From an uncultured Dorea sp. (lineage in GTDB: Bacteria; Bacillota; Clostridia; Lachnospirales; Lachnospiraceae), in NCBI GenBank assembly GCA_910577685.1, contig CAJTOH010000051.1:1-24156 (forward strand): a DNA stretch of 24,156 bases, written 5' to 3'. The notes below the pieces were generated by a model. It did no database searches and was not told where the DNA came from. It worked only from the letters and a program-made list of their open reading frames with translations. This document shows positions 16,112-24,123 of the stretch, piece by piece. A program made the position numbers and the translations under genes. The number at the start of each line of letters is the position of its first letter. Position 1 is the stretch's first letter.

Positions 16112-16139
16112 AAACAGCCCCGTGTTCGGCCGTTCACTT

Positions 16140-16158
16140 GGCGGGAAGACCGCCTTTT
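16140..16158 (+). terminator. probable weak terminator after the EFR1-type gene
   Basis: GGCGG at 16140-16144, loop GAAGA, CCGCC at 16150-16154 and TTTT at 16155-16158. The short stem and short T-run suggest partial termination before the XRE regulator gene. An alternative pairing of CCGCCTT with AAGGCGG further right overlaps it. Confidence 0.45.
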
Positions 16159-16212
16159 GCGGCGGACGGTAAGGCGGCTGTGCAGATTAGATTCAATTTG
16201 GGGATGAAATTT

Positions 16213-16410
16213 ATGAAGAATCGTTTGGAAGAGCTGCGCAGGCAGCGGGGGATCCGGCAGGAGGAGCTGGCGCTGGCGCTTCAGGTATCGCGCCAGACTA
16301 TAGGCTCGCTGGAAAACGGCAGGTATAATCCGTCAATCGGGCTGGCGTTTAAGATTGCGAGGTATTTCGGGATGAGTATTGAGGAGATTTTTATCTATGA
16401 GGAAGAATAG
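16213..16410 (+). CDS. small XRE-family HTH regulator
   Basis: A 65-residue protein made almost entirely of a Cro/CI-type helix-turn-helix: MKNRLEELRRQRGIRQEELA, then LQVSRQTIGSLENGRYNPSI as the recognition helix region, and an acidic tail (IEEIFIYEEE). This size and sequence are typical of stand-alone regulators in Bacillota, often next to a membrane protein, although none is adjacent here. Start 16213 has GGGG 10 bases upstream. An ATG nine bases earlier is possible; a longer in-frame start at 16138 would lie inside the terminator hairpin and is rejected. Its targets are unknown. Confidence 0.85.
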   Translation: MKNRLEELRRQRGIRQEELALALQVSRQTIGSLENGRYNPSIGLAFKIARYFGMSIEEIFIYEEE

Positions 16411-16449
16411 GAAATTAGACGGCAGAGTTCCGGGCGAGGCGGCGGTATA

Positions 16450-17208
16450 ATGAGGATTATCATTTCACCGGCGAAGAAAATGAATGTGGATACGGATACC
16501 TTCCCGCAGCCCGCGCTTCCGGTATTCTTGGGGGAAACCGGTATTCTGGCGGAATGGATCCGTGCTTTGTCTTTTAAAGAAGCGCAAAAACTGTGGCAAT
16601 GCAACGACCGGATTGCAGAACTGAATTACCGGCGGTTTCAGGATATGGATCCGGGAAAGAATCTGACGCCTGCTTTGGTTTCTTACGAGGGGATCCAGTA
16701 TCAGTATATGGCCCCGGAAGTATTTACCCGGAAAGAATGGGATTATGTGCAGGAACGGCTGCGTATCCTCTCCGGGTTCTACGGCGTGTTAAAGCCTCTG
16801 GACGGGGTCGTTCCCTATAGACTTGAGATGCAGGCGAAAGCGCGGGTAAACGGGACGAAGAACCTGTATGAATTCTGGGGGGACAGGCTGTATCGGGAAG
16901 TGCGCGGCGGGGACGGAGTAATACTGAACCTTGCGTCTAAGGAGTATTCCAAATGTATCGAGAAATATCTGGAACCGGAAGATACTTATATCGCCTGCGT
17001 TTTCGGGGAGAGGAAGAACGGGAAGACGGTACAGAAAGGGACGCAGGCAAAGATGGCAAGGGGAGAGATGGTGCGATTTATGGCGGAGAACGGGATCGAG
17101 GATGCGGAAGAGGTTCGCAGATTCGACCGTCTGGGATATCGTTTTGAGGAGGAATTGTCGTCTGACAATGAATATGTGTTTATACAAAGACGGAGAGAAT
17201 CCGGGTAA
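16450..17208 (+). CDS. yaaA: peroxide stress protein YaaA (UPF0246)
   Basis: A 252-residue YaaA-family protein. In Escherichia coli YaaA limits free iron and so protects DNA and proteins during hydrogen peroxide stress; the fold binds DNA. Family landmarks are the N-terminal ISPAKKM, YRRF near residue 60, ALVSYEGIQYQYM, and the stretch GFYGVLKPLDGVVPYRLEM. The C-terminal KMARGEMVRFMAENGI is also typical. Length is normal. The ribosome binding site is weak (GAGGCGGCGG). It lies 39 bases after the XRE gene and 14 bases before the radical SAM gene, so an operon is likely. Confidence 0.93.
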   Translation: MRIIISPAKKMNVDTDTFPQPALPVFLGETGILAEWIRALSFKEAQKLWQCNDRIAELNYRRFQDMDPGKNLTPALVSYEGIQYQYMAPEVFTRKEWDYVQERLRILSGFYGVLKPLDGVVPYRLEMQAKARVNGTKNLYEFWGDRLYREVRGGDGVILNLASKEYSKCIEKYLEPEDTYIACVFGERKNGKTVQKGTQAKMARGEMVRFMAENGIEDAEEVRRFDRLGYRFEEELSSDNEYVFIQRRRESG

Positions 17209-17222
17209 GGAGGTAGCGGCTT

Positions 17223-18134
17223 ATGGAATATGAGGGACAGATCTGCCGCGCGCCCATGGAGCGCGCTTCATTCATGCTGCCAATCATGGTAGGGTGTTCC
17301 TACAACCGATGCAAATTCTGCAACCTGTTCCGGCACTTGAAATACCGGGAACTGCCCCTTGGGCAGATTGAGGAAGAACTTATACGGGTCAGGGAAGCCG
17401 GGGGAAGCCCCGGGAGGATTTTTCTGGGGGATGGGAACGCTTTTGCACAGAAGGACGACCGGCTGATTCAGATTCTTGAGATGATCCGGCAGTATTTCCC
17501 GGCCTGTGAAGAAATCAACATGGACGCGACCGTTACAAGCATCCTGAAGCGGTCGGACGAGGCGCTTCGCAGGTTTGGGGATCTGGGAGTGAGGCATCTG
17601 TATCTCGGTATTGAGAGCGGCCTTAACGACGTGCTGGCATTTATGGAGAAGGACCACAATCAGGAACAGGCATACGAGGCAATCCGGCGGCTTAGGCAGG
17701 CGGGCATGATCTTCGACGCCCATATCATGACGGGCGTTGCGGGGAAAGGCAGAGGGACGGAGAACGCAGAGGCGCTGTCAGAGTTCCTGAACCGGACCCG
17801 TCCGGCCTATGTGGTGAATTTCTCTATGTTTCTGCATAAAGAGGTTCCGCTGTACCGGAATATTCTGGACGGCAGTTTTCTCCCGGCGTCAGAACAAGAG
17901 AACCTTGAGGAAGAGAGAATCCTGATAGAACGGCTGGACGCAGAGATTCTGTACGACGGATTCCATGATTATATCGGATTCCGGGTGCGGGGACGGCTGC
18001 CCCGGGATAAAGAGAAGATGCTTCTTCGGCTGGACGGGGAGATTCGCCGCGTTCAGGGGGAAAATCTATATTCTTATGTGCAGGGGGAATGTCCCGCGTT
18101 GGAAAAATGCGGAGGCGGGAATGTCTGGAAGTAA
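17223..18134 (+). CDS. radical SAM protein
   Basis: A 303-residue radical S-adenosylmethionine enzyme of the Elp3/HemN-like kind. The [4Fe-4S] ligands are Cys25, Cys30 and Cys33 in GCSYNRCKFCN, a CxxxxCxxC spacing common in this subgroup. FLGDGNAF near residue 66, the conserved ATVTSIL strand and the LYLGIESG motif (about 128-135) support a TIM-barrel radical SAM core. There is no B12-binding or extra Fe-S domain. The substrate cannot be read from the sequence. A strong AAGGAGG precedes the ATG; it follows yaaA by 14 bases and precedes the response regulator by 12 bases, so it may be in one transcript with both. Confidence 0.88.
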   Translation: MEYEGQICRAPMERASFMLPIMVGCSYNRCKFCNLFRHLKYRELPLGQIEEELIRVREAGGSPGRIFLGDGNAFAQKDDRLIQILEMIRQYFPACEEINMDATVTSILKRSDEALRRFGDLGVRHLYLGIESGLNDVLAFMEKDHNQEQAYEAIRRLRQAGMIFDAHIMTGVAGKGRGTENAEALSEFLNRTRPAYVVNFSMFLHKEVPLYRNILDGSFLPASEQENLEEERILIERLDAEILYDGFHDYIGFRVRGRLPRDKEKMLLRLDGEIRRVQGENLYSYVQGECPALEKCGGGNVWK

Positions 18135-18146
18135 GATTGGAGAGAG

Positions 18147-18833
18147 ATGGCAAAGATTTTATTGTTGGAAGATGATGAGAGCCTGAATCGCGGCGTCAGC
18201 CTGAAACTTCAGAGGGAAGGTTACGAGGTTTTAAGCGCCTTAGGGGTTACGCAGGCCGTAAAAATGTTCCGTGAAAATGAAGTGTCGCTGATTATCAGCG
18301 ATATTACGATGGAGGATGGCAACGGTTTGGAGTTTTGCCGGGAGATCCGCAGGGCCAGCGACGTACACATTATTTTCCTGACCGCATTGGATCAGGAGGT
18401 AGATATCGTGAATGGATACGACGTGGGAGGAGACGATTATATCACAAAGCCGTTCAGCCTGATGGTGCTGATTTCCAAGGTAAACGCGCTGATGCGCAGG
18501 ATTGGACAGCCGCAGGAGGCCGGACAGGTCTTGGTTTCCGGAGATATCCGGGTGCTGTGCAGGGAGATGCGGGTGTTTAAAGGGGAGGAGGAGATCATTT
18601 TGAGCAAAAAAGAGCTTCAAATGCTTCTGTATTTTCTTGAATACCCGCAGCAGATTATCTCGAAGGAACAGATACTTGAGGCTGTGTGGGGGATTGAGGG
18701 ACAGTATGTGGACGACAATACGGTTCCTGTCACGATCAGCCGATTGAAGAGGAAAGCGGCGGCAGGGGAGGAGTATATCAGGAATGTCAGGGGGCTGGGA
18801 TATCTGTGGACGGCGGAGGTGTTGAAGAGATGA
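18147..18833 (+). CDS. OmpR-family response regulator (second system)
   Basis: A 228-residue DNA-binding response regulator. The receiver domain has Asp9/Asp10, phosphorylation site Asp52 (ISDITME), Thr79 and Lys101 (TKPFS); the winged-helix DNA-binding domain occupies about 125-225 and ends with VRGLGYLW. GGAG precedes the ATG. The stop overlaps the kinase start (ATGA), indicating translational coupling. A direct repeat at 19947-19968 before the downstream ATPase gene is its most likely operator. It is related in overall design to the regulator at 2081-2767 but clearly divergent in sequence. Confidence 0.93.
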   Translation: MAKILLLEDDESLNRGVSLKLQREGYEVLSALGVTQAVKMFRENEVSLIISDITMEDGNGLEFCREIRRASDVHIIFLTALDQEVDIVNGYDVGGDDYITKPFSLMVLISKVNALMRRIGQPQEAGQVLVSGDIRVLCREMRVFKGEEEIILSKKELQMLLYFLEYPQQIISKEQILEAVWGIEGQYVDDNTVPVTISRLKRKAAAGEEYIRNVRGLGYLWTAEVLKR

Positions 18834-19927
18834 CGGCTGATATTGACAAGATGATTAGAAACAGGGAGCGCGGATATATCTGGTTAGAGCGTGAATTAAA
18901 GAAGAATCTGGGGATAAGTACTGCAGGTATCGCAGTATTTTTCCTTTTTATGGCGTTATTTGGAATTTCCCGGAATTATCAGCGGCTTATAATATTCCTT
19001 GCCGTGGCAATATTGGTAAATATAATCTGGCATTATTTGATGTATCGTCGGGAATACGGCAATTACCTCGCGATTTTCGGCTATCTGGAGTCGTTTGAGC
19101 GGGGAGGATATGGTTTCTGTAAAGGCGGCGCGGAGGGGATCCGGGCGGAGCTTCAGGAGGGGATCCGCTCTCAGTTGACAGAGCAGCTCGACCGGATGGG
19201 GCGCGCCGTGGAGGAGTATAGATCCCGATTGGAGGATGAGAAAGAGAGCACAAAGGCCATGATCACGGATATATCCCACCAGCTCAAAACACCGGTAGCG
19301 GCGCTTGGGCTAAGTATGGAGCTTATGGAAGACGAACAGATTACGGAGGAAGAAAAACTGGAATTCTTGGAGCGTGGGAAGCAGGAGGTGCAGAAACTGA
19401 AATATCTCATGGGAACCCTGTCGAATCTGTCACGTCTGGAAGCAGATATGATACGGATAAAGCCGAAAACAGAAAGCCTCAAAAAGACGATAATCCGGGC
19501 GGTAAACGGAATCTTCATCAAGGCTGAGGAGAAGAAGATCGGGATTGAGATGGATGAATTTAAGGATATTAAGCTTCCGCATGATTCAAGATGGACGGCG
19601 GAAGCGATGTCTAATGTGCTTGATAATGCCGTGAAATATTCTCCGGAGGGGACGGTAATCCGGCTCAGGGTCGAGCCTATGGTTTCTTATGTATTTATTG
19701 AAGTCGAGGACGAGGGGATCGGAATCAGGAAATCGGAGTATCAGAACGTCTTCAAACGTTTTTACAGAGGGGACAGTCAGGAAGTGGAGGAGCAGGAGGG
19801 CGCCGGGGTGGGGCTGTATCTTGTGCGGAAGATTTTAGAGGAGCAGGGGGGAAGCGTATGCGTAGTTTCGGCTCACCGGAAAGGGACTGTGGTGCGTATG
19901 ATGCTGCCGAAGAAGTATGAGGCTTAG
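18830..19927 (+). CDS. short-loop (intramembrane-sensing type) histidine kinase
   Basis: A 365-residue histidine kinase. Two membrane segments (about 30-47 and 52-70) are separated by only a few residues, so it has almost no extracellular domain. This is the hallmark of intramembrane-sensing kinases such as BceS, which detect the state of a partner ABC transporter. A helical linker (about 103-140) leads to the H-box SHQLKTPV with His150. The ATPase domain has the N-box at Asn266 (LDNAVKY), G1 DEGIG at 294-298 and G2 GVGLY at 326-330. The start at 18830 overlaps the regulator stop and has GGAGG upstream; an earlier in-frame ATG at 18806 is less likely. The transporter encoded next is the expected sensor partner. 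Confidence 0.9.
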   Translation: MTADIDKMIRNRERGYIWLERELKKNLGISTAGIAVFFLFMALFGISRNYQRLIIFLAVAILVNIIWHYLMYRREYGNYLAIFGYLESFERGGYGFCKGGAEGIRAELQEGIRSQLTEQLDRMGRAVEEYRSRLEDEKESTKAMITDISHQLKTPVAALGLSMELMEDEQITEEEKLEFLERGKQEVQKLKYLMGTLSNLSRLEADMIRIKPKTESLKKTIIRAVNGIFIKAEEKKIGIEMDEFKDIKLPHDSRWTAEAMSNVLDNAVKYSPEGTVIRLRVEPMVSYVFIEVEDEGIGIRKSEYQNVFKRFYRGDSQEVEEQEGAGVGLYLVRKILEEQGGSVCVVSAHRKGTVVRMMLPKKYEA

Positions 19928-19946
19928 TGTAACAATTTTGTTATCT

Positions 19947-19968
19947 TTCGTGAAAGGTTCTTGTAAGG
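19947..19968 (+). promoter_or_regulatory. 11-bp tandem direct repeat, likely response regulator operator
   Basis: TTCGTGAAAGG (19947-19957) is followed without gap by TTCTTGTAAGG (19958-19968); nine of eleven positions are identical. An 11-bp tandem arrangement places two binding half-sites on the same helix face, the usual pattern for OmpR/PhoB-family dimers. The second half-site contains the -35 box of the promoter described at 19961-19990. Confidence 0.6.
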
Positions 19969-19990
19969 ATGCGGAGGTAAAATCTATATT
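19961..19990 (+). promoter_or_regulatory. likely promoter of the second transporter operon
   Basis: TTGTAA at 19961-19966 and TATATT at 19985-19990 are 18 bases apart and match the sigma-A consensus at four and five of six positions. They lie 47-76 bases before the ATPase start and directly downstream of, or within, the tandem repeat, a layout typical of activation by an OmpR-family regulator. Confidence 0.5.
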
Positions 19991-20036
19991 ACGGAAAACT
20001 TCCGGAAGAAATCAGATAGGAAAGGAGCCTTATAAC

Positions 20037-20705
20037 ATGAAAACAATATTGCAGACTATAGACCTTGTGAAATATTACGGCGACGGTGAGAGTCAGGTAA
20101 GAGCCATCGACCATACCGATATCGAGGTGAAAAACGGCGAATTTGCAGCCGTGGTCGGCCGCTCTGGCTCAGGAAAGAGTACGCTTTTGCATATGCTTGG
20201 CGGACTGGACCGTCCGGACAGCGGCAAGGTACTCATTGAGGGGCAGGACATTTTTGAATTGAAGGATGATGAACTGGCGGTATTCAGGAGGAGGAAGATC
20301 GGGTTCATCTTTCAGGATTTTAACCTGATTCCGGCCTTGAATGTGTGGGAAAATGTAGTTCTTCCTATCGGTCTTGACGGGAAAAAGGTGAGCAGGGATT
20401 ATGTGATGGATATCATCAGGAGCATCGGCATGGAGGATAGGCTAAGAGCCCTTCCCAATACGCTGTCCGGCGGCCAAAAGCAGCGTGTGGCGATCGCACG
20501 CGCCCTTGCATCCAGACCGGCAATCATTCTGGCCGACGAACCTACGGGAAATCTGGATTCAAAGACTGAGATGGAAGTGATCACTATGCTGAAAAGCTGT
20601 GTTAATAAATACGGCCAGACGCTGGTTATGATTACCCATGACGAGACGATAGCGCAGATGGCGGATCGGGTCATTATCATTGAAGACGGCAGGGTGGTGA
20701 ACTAG
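20037..20705 (+). CDS. ABC transporter ATP-binding protein (MacB/LolD type, second system)
   Basis: A 222-residue ATPase driving the adjacent 847-residue permease. Walker A is GRSGSGKST at 41-49, the Q-loop is FQDFN, the signature LSGGQKQR starts at residue 143, Walker B is ILADEPTGNLD with Asp167/Glu168, and the switch region is ITHDE. All catalytic elements are present and the length is normal. AAAGGAG precedes the start at 20037; an upstream in-frame ATG at 19917 overlaps the kinase gene and the promoter region and is rejected. The permease start codon follows the stop codon directly. Confidence 0.95.
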   Translation: MKTILQTIDLVKYYGDGESQVRAIDHTDIEVKNGEFAAVVGRSGSGKSTLLHMLGGLDRPDSGKVLIEGQDIFELKDDELAVFRRRKIGFIFQDFNLIPALNVWENVVLPIGLDGKKVSRDYVMDIIRSIGMEDRLRALPNTLSGGQKQRVAIARALASRPAIILADEPTGNLDSKTEMEVITMLKSCVNKYGQTLVMITHDETIAQMADRVIIIEDGRVVN

Positions 20706-23249
20706 ATGGGAAGAAAAAATCAGGAGAAGGATACCGGCGCGCCGGGACAGGCGTTAGACAGAATTCCTATGAGTATGCTCAGCAGAACGGCGCTGGCCAA
20801 CTTTAAGAAGAATAAGAGCCGGAATATATTGATTGGGGCGGCGCTGGTAATGACGGCGATGCTTTTGACGGCTGTGCTTACGGTTATAATTGGGGTTGTC
20901 GATATTCAGGAGCAGGCGGCAAGGAATAACTACCCGACATTCCATGCCATGTTCGGGGGTGTGGACGGCGAAACTGCGCGGGCGATTAAGAAGGACGAAA
21001 TGGTAGAACAGGCAGGATTCCGGGAGGATGCGGCGCTGATGCACTGTGATGACAAGGACGTCAGTATCTCGATGCTGTCGATTGACCGGACGGCGGCCGA
21101 ACTTGCGAGGCAGGAACTTTCCGGGGGAAGGATGCCCGAGGCGGCGGATGAGATCGTTGTGTCCGAGGGAGTCCTCAAAGCTTTGAAGCTTGAGGGGACG
21201 ATCGGGGACAGGATAGAGATAACGGCAGGAACGGCGGGAAGCGGACTTCTTGAGAGAAGAGAATTTACGATTGTGGGAATGGTTGAGGATAACGAAACCT
21301 CCGTGAGAGAAGGGACTTATTTTGCATTTGTCTCGGATGCGTTCGCCGGAGAAATCCTGCCGGAACATATGCGGGAATACCGGATTTATCTGCGGCTGGG
21401 CGATGTGCAGGGGATGGTCACGGATGAAATCGAGGAACAGATCAGGATTCTTGGAAAGCAGTACGGGATTGAGGAGAAAAATATCCTTGTGAATGGGACT
21501 TATCTTTCCGCTACCTATGTGGATCCGGCAACTTATAAGACTCTCGGTGTTATTATGGCTGTGATCTCACTCGTTGGCGCGCTTACTATTTACAGTATCT
21601 ATTATGTATCCATGTTGGATAAGGTGCAGGAATATGGGAAGCTGCGGGCGATCGGCGCTACGAAGAGGCAGATTCGTAAACTGGTTTTCCGGGAGGGATT
21701 TGCTGTCGCGGCAGCGGCGGTTCCTATCGGGATTGTTCTGGGAATTCTGACGGGAATTCTGGTGGTCTTTATAGCTACGGATATATCCGCCGGCAACGGG
21801 GATGCTATGTATGATCAGATGAAGCTGGTGTTGGAACGTCATGAAGTGAGACTGGTTAAGCCGTGGATCATCGTGTGCGGCGCGGCGGTCAGCCTGTTTA
21901 CGGTTTATCTGTCTTTGCTTGGTCCGATGAATCGGGCGGGAAGGATCTCCGCGATCGAGGCAATCCGTTTTCAGTGTGAAGATAAATCAAAGAAACAGAG
22001 CAGGAAAGGCTATGAGGAGATCGGTACTGGACGGCTTGCCCTTACTAATCTGAATCGGAATAAGAAACGTACGGCGGTTACGGTATTCGCGCTGGGCGCG
22101 ACGGGATGCCTGTTTATGGTTGTTGCGACCGTGTGCAGCTGTATGGATCCTGAGGTTATGGCCCGACAGGAAATAAGGGGGGACATTCAGATCTCCATAG
22201 ACGCTTACGGAGACGACGCTATGTTCCCGGAACGTTCTCTTAGGAAAATCCAGCAGAATAACCCGCTGACACAGGAAATGCAAAGACAGGTAAAGGAAGT
22301 TTCGGGGGTCAGGGCCGTCGAGGCAGACCGCCGGGTTTCCGCCGGGGTTATCGGTTTGGAAAAAGAAAAAGACGGAAGACCGTTTCAGACCGAGATCGTG
22401 GGCGTCTGCAGCGAAGCTATGGAAAAGCTGACGCCTTATGTAGTTGAAGGAACGCTTGAGGATCCGGCGCTTTTAGACGGAAGAGGGATTATTGTCGGAA
22501 AACATTTCCGCGAGGCTTATGCCGGGGCGATGGGATGGGAAGTGGGAGCGTCGATTCAGGCAGAGGTTGCCGACGGAGAGAAGGATGTCCGGATGGAGTT
22601 CCGGATTGCGGCAGTGGTGGACGCGCCTTCAAGCTTATGCGGAAGCTATCTGTCAATGCCGGCGGATACGCTCCAAAGCCTGTGCGAGACGGAGGTGACA
22701 GACTGTCTGGAGATCATGGTAGAAGACGGGAAAGAAGATGGGGCTGCAAGCGAGATCAGGAAGATTACTGAGGGTCAGGAATTTCTGGAGATGAGAACCT
22801 TTCATGAGGTGTATGAGGAAGAAGAGCGGGGCGTTAAGGGAATGAGATACGTCTTATACGGGCTGATTTTAATCTTCGGGCTGATCGGGATATTGAATCT
22901 TGTAAATACCATGATAAACAGTGTCTACGTGAGGCGCAGGGAGCTTGGCGTACTGCAGGCAATCGGGATGTCAAAGAGCCAGATGCTCCATATGCTTCAG
23001 ATGGAGGGGTTGTTCTATACGGCCGGGACTCTGGTTGTTTCTTTAGGATTGGGGAGTATGCTGGGGTATGCTGTGTTCCTGTGGGCGAAGGAGGAAGGGA
23101 TCATGTCGATTCAGCTCTATCAGTATCCGGCGGTACAGGCCTTGATCTTGTTGGCGGTGGTCTTTTCCGTACAGTTTTTGATTACCTATCTGGTGAGCCG
23201 CAATTTCCGGAAGCAGAGCCTGATAGAGCGGATACGGCTTGCGGAGTAA
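20706..23249 (+). CDS. double FtsX-domain ABC transporter permease
   Basis: An 847-residue permease with two FtsX/MacB-like halves in one chain. The first membrane segment is at about 41-65, followed by an extracellular domain to about 275 and a group of three segments (about 280-300, 332-357, 388-407). The second half starts with a segment near 455-478, has a second extracellular domain (about 480-710) and ends with three more segments. Both halves show the FtsX cytoplasmic loop pattern (KVQEYGKLRAIGATKRQI and VRRRELGVLQAIGMSKSQM). Eight segments with two large extracellular domains differ from the BceB layout with one. It probably exports or senses envelope-active peptides with the upstream kinase. 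The coding 3' end is the first copy of a 44-bp tandem repeat. Confidence 0.92.
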   Translation: MGRKNQEKDTGAPGQALDRIPMSMLSRTALANFKKNKSRNILIGAALVMTAMLLTAVLTVIIGVVDIQEQAARNNYPTFHAMFGGVDGETARAIKKDEMVEQAGFREDAALMHCDDKDVSISMLSIDRTAAELARQELSGGRMPEAADEIVVSEGVLKALKLEGTIGDRIEITAGTAGSGLLERREFTIVGMVEDNETSVREGTYFAFVSDAFAGEILPEHMREYRIYLRLGDVQGMVTDEIEEQIRILGKQYGIEEKNILVNGTYLSATYVDPATYKTLGVIMAVISLVGALTIYSIYYVSMLDKVQEYGKLRAIGATKRQIRKLVFREGFAVAAAAVPIGIVLGILTGILVVFIATDISAGNGDAMYDQMKLVLERHEVRLVKPWIIVCGAAVSLFTVYLSLLGPMNRAGRISAIEAIRFQCEDKSKKQSRKGYEEIGTGRLALTNLNRNKKRTAVTVFALGATGCLFMVVATVCSCMDPEVMARQEIRGDIQISIDAYGDDAMFPERSLRKIQQNNPLTQEMQRQVKEVSGVRAVEADRRVSAGVIGLEKEKDGRPFQTEIVGVCSEAMEKLTPYVVEGTLEDPALLDGRGIIVGKHFREAYAGAMGWEVGASIQAEVADGEKDVRMEFRIAAVVDAPSSLCGSYLSMPADTLQSLCETEVTDCLEIMVEDGKEDGAASEIRKITEGQEFLEMRTFHEVYEEEERGVKGMRYVLYGLILIFGLIGILNLVNTMINSVYVRRRELGVLQAIGMSKSQMLHMLQMEGLFYTAGTLVVSLGLGSMLGYAVFLWAKEEGIMSIQLYQYPAVQALILLAVVFSVQFLITYLVSRNFRKQSLIERIRLAE

Positions 23250-23338
23250 TCTGGAAGCAGAGCCTGATAGGGCGGGTACGGCTTGTGGAGTAATCCGGAA
23301 GTAGAGCCTGATAGAGCGGATACGGTTTGCGGAGTAAT
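23207..23338 (+). repeat. three tandem 44-bp repeats made from the permease 3' end
   Basis: Units are 23207-23250, 23251-23294 and 23295-23338, each exactly 44 bases and differing at only a few positions. Unit 1 holds the last codons of the permease (ending RLAE), its TAA stop and one further base; units 2 and 3 repeat that piece downstream of the stop. Because 44 is not a multiple of three and unit 1 carries the stop, extra copies do not alter the protein. It is a local tandem duplication, not a CRISPR: there are no spacers. Confidence 0.92.
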
Positions 23339-23357
23339 GGAGGCAGAAACCGTATCC
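23318..23357. terminator. perfect 11-bp hairpin in the convergent gap
   Basis: GGATACGGTTT at 23318-23328, inside repeat unit 3, is the perfect complement of AAACCGTATCC at 23347-23357, with an 18-base loop. No T-run follows on either strand. It lies between the permease stop and the stop of the minus-strand membrane protein gene at 23367, so a bidirectional terminator or mRNA 3'-end protector is the likely role. Units 1 and 2 carry near-identical left arms that could compete for the same right arm. Confidence 0.6.
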
Positions 23358-23366
23358 GGGGGAAGT

Positions 23367-24077
23367 TTAGCGAATGAAAAATTTACGTATCAGGCAGCTA
23401 ATGATACCGGCGGTACACAGCGGGAACAGCAGGGTGTGGAGGGAGCCATAGACGTTTAGCGCACCCTGTATACCCTGAAGCGGCGACGGTGAAGAGGGGA
23501 TCAGACCGTTCAGCAGATAGGACAGGAAAGAACAGGCATAGATGAAAATAAAAGAGAAAAGTCCTTTTCCGGTATCTATACGGCGGTCCTGTCGGTCTCT
23601 TTTCCTGCTTCCTGTCAAGATCATCAGGAAAGTAAAGAATTCAAACAGGAGCAGGAATAAGGCGATGCCGGCGTATGCGCAGAGTATATAATTTCTTTCT
23701 ATAAAGGCGTAGAATACATCGCCGTACGCGCCGTGGTTTTTCCAAAAGTTTTCTGCCAGCAGGCAGAAGATCAGGGCGGTCAGGGTCAACGCTGCCGTAC
23801 GCAGCAGGAGATTTACAATTTTGCAGACAACTTTGCTTCCCGTTTTGACGGTCTTTGCAGCGGGAGCAGCTAGATTCGGCGCTTTGCGCCGTTTCTTTTT
23901 ACCGTTCTTTCCGGTTCTTTTTTCGTTCTGGTCCAGCTCCGACAGAGTTGACACAACGTCTTCATAATCATCGTCGTCGTTATTATCTGCCGCGTTTCGC
24001 AGAAGTTCGGAATAATCTTCTTGGTAAATGACTTCAAAATCATCATCAAATATGTCTTTTGTTTTATTCATACTCAT
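23367..24077 (-). CDS. membrane protein of unknown function
   Basis: A 236-residue protein that I do not recognise. It begins with an acidic cytoplasmic-type region (residues 1-50, including NNDDDDYEDVV) and then a very basic patch (GKNGKKKRRK near 57-66). Three to four hydrophobic segments follow, at about 90-107, 129-155, 173-195 and 211-230. A second basic patch (GSRKRDRQDRR) lies between the second and third segments. There is no signal peptide and no enzymatic motif. GGAGGG lies seven bases before the ATG at 24077; an ATG two codons later is possible. It is convergent with the large permease. The charge pattern would fit binding of an acidic or basic partner at the membrane, but this is speculation. 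Confidence 0.8.
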   Translation of the reverse strand: MSMNKTKDIFDDDFEVIYQEDYSELLRNAADNNDDDDYEDVVSTLSELDQNEKRTGKNGKKKRRKAPNLAAPAAKTVKTGSKVVCKIVNLLLRTAALTLTALIFCLLAENFWKNHGAYGDVFYAFIERNYILCAYAGIALFLLLFEFFTFLMILTGSRKRDRQDRRIDTGKGLFSFIFIYACSFLSYLLNGLIPSSPSPLQGIQGALNVYGSLHTLLFPLCTAGIISCLIRKFFIR

Positions 24078-24100
24078 ATGTTGTCCCTCCGTTTAAATGT

Positions 24101-24123
24101 TGGTAGTGTCAAGTTAACTACCA
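24101..24123. repeat. inverted repeat upstream of the membrane protein gene
   Basis: TGGTAGT at 24101-24107 and ACTACCA at 24117-24123 are perfect complements with a 9-base spacer. On the plus strand TATTTTTTT follows, resembling a weak terminator. On the minus strand the same element lies 24-46 bases before the gene start, overlaps a TTGACA-like box (24112-24107) and could be an operator. No plus-strand gene precedes it, so the operator reading is slightly favoured. Confidence 0.4.

Noticed and set aside
15557..16137. Overlapping minus-strand open frames across the EFR1-type gene
   Set aside because: Arginine- or serine-rich translations without motifs, antisense to a gene with two complete Fe-S cluster motifs.
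20754..21368. Long minus-strand open frame inside the large permease gene
   Set aside because: It is antisense to an intact FtsX permease, has no family-like motifs and no credible ribosome binding site.
23207..23338. CRISPR-like array
   Set aside because: The 44-bp units are directly adjacent with no spacers and are copies of the permease 3' end.
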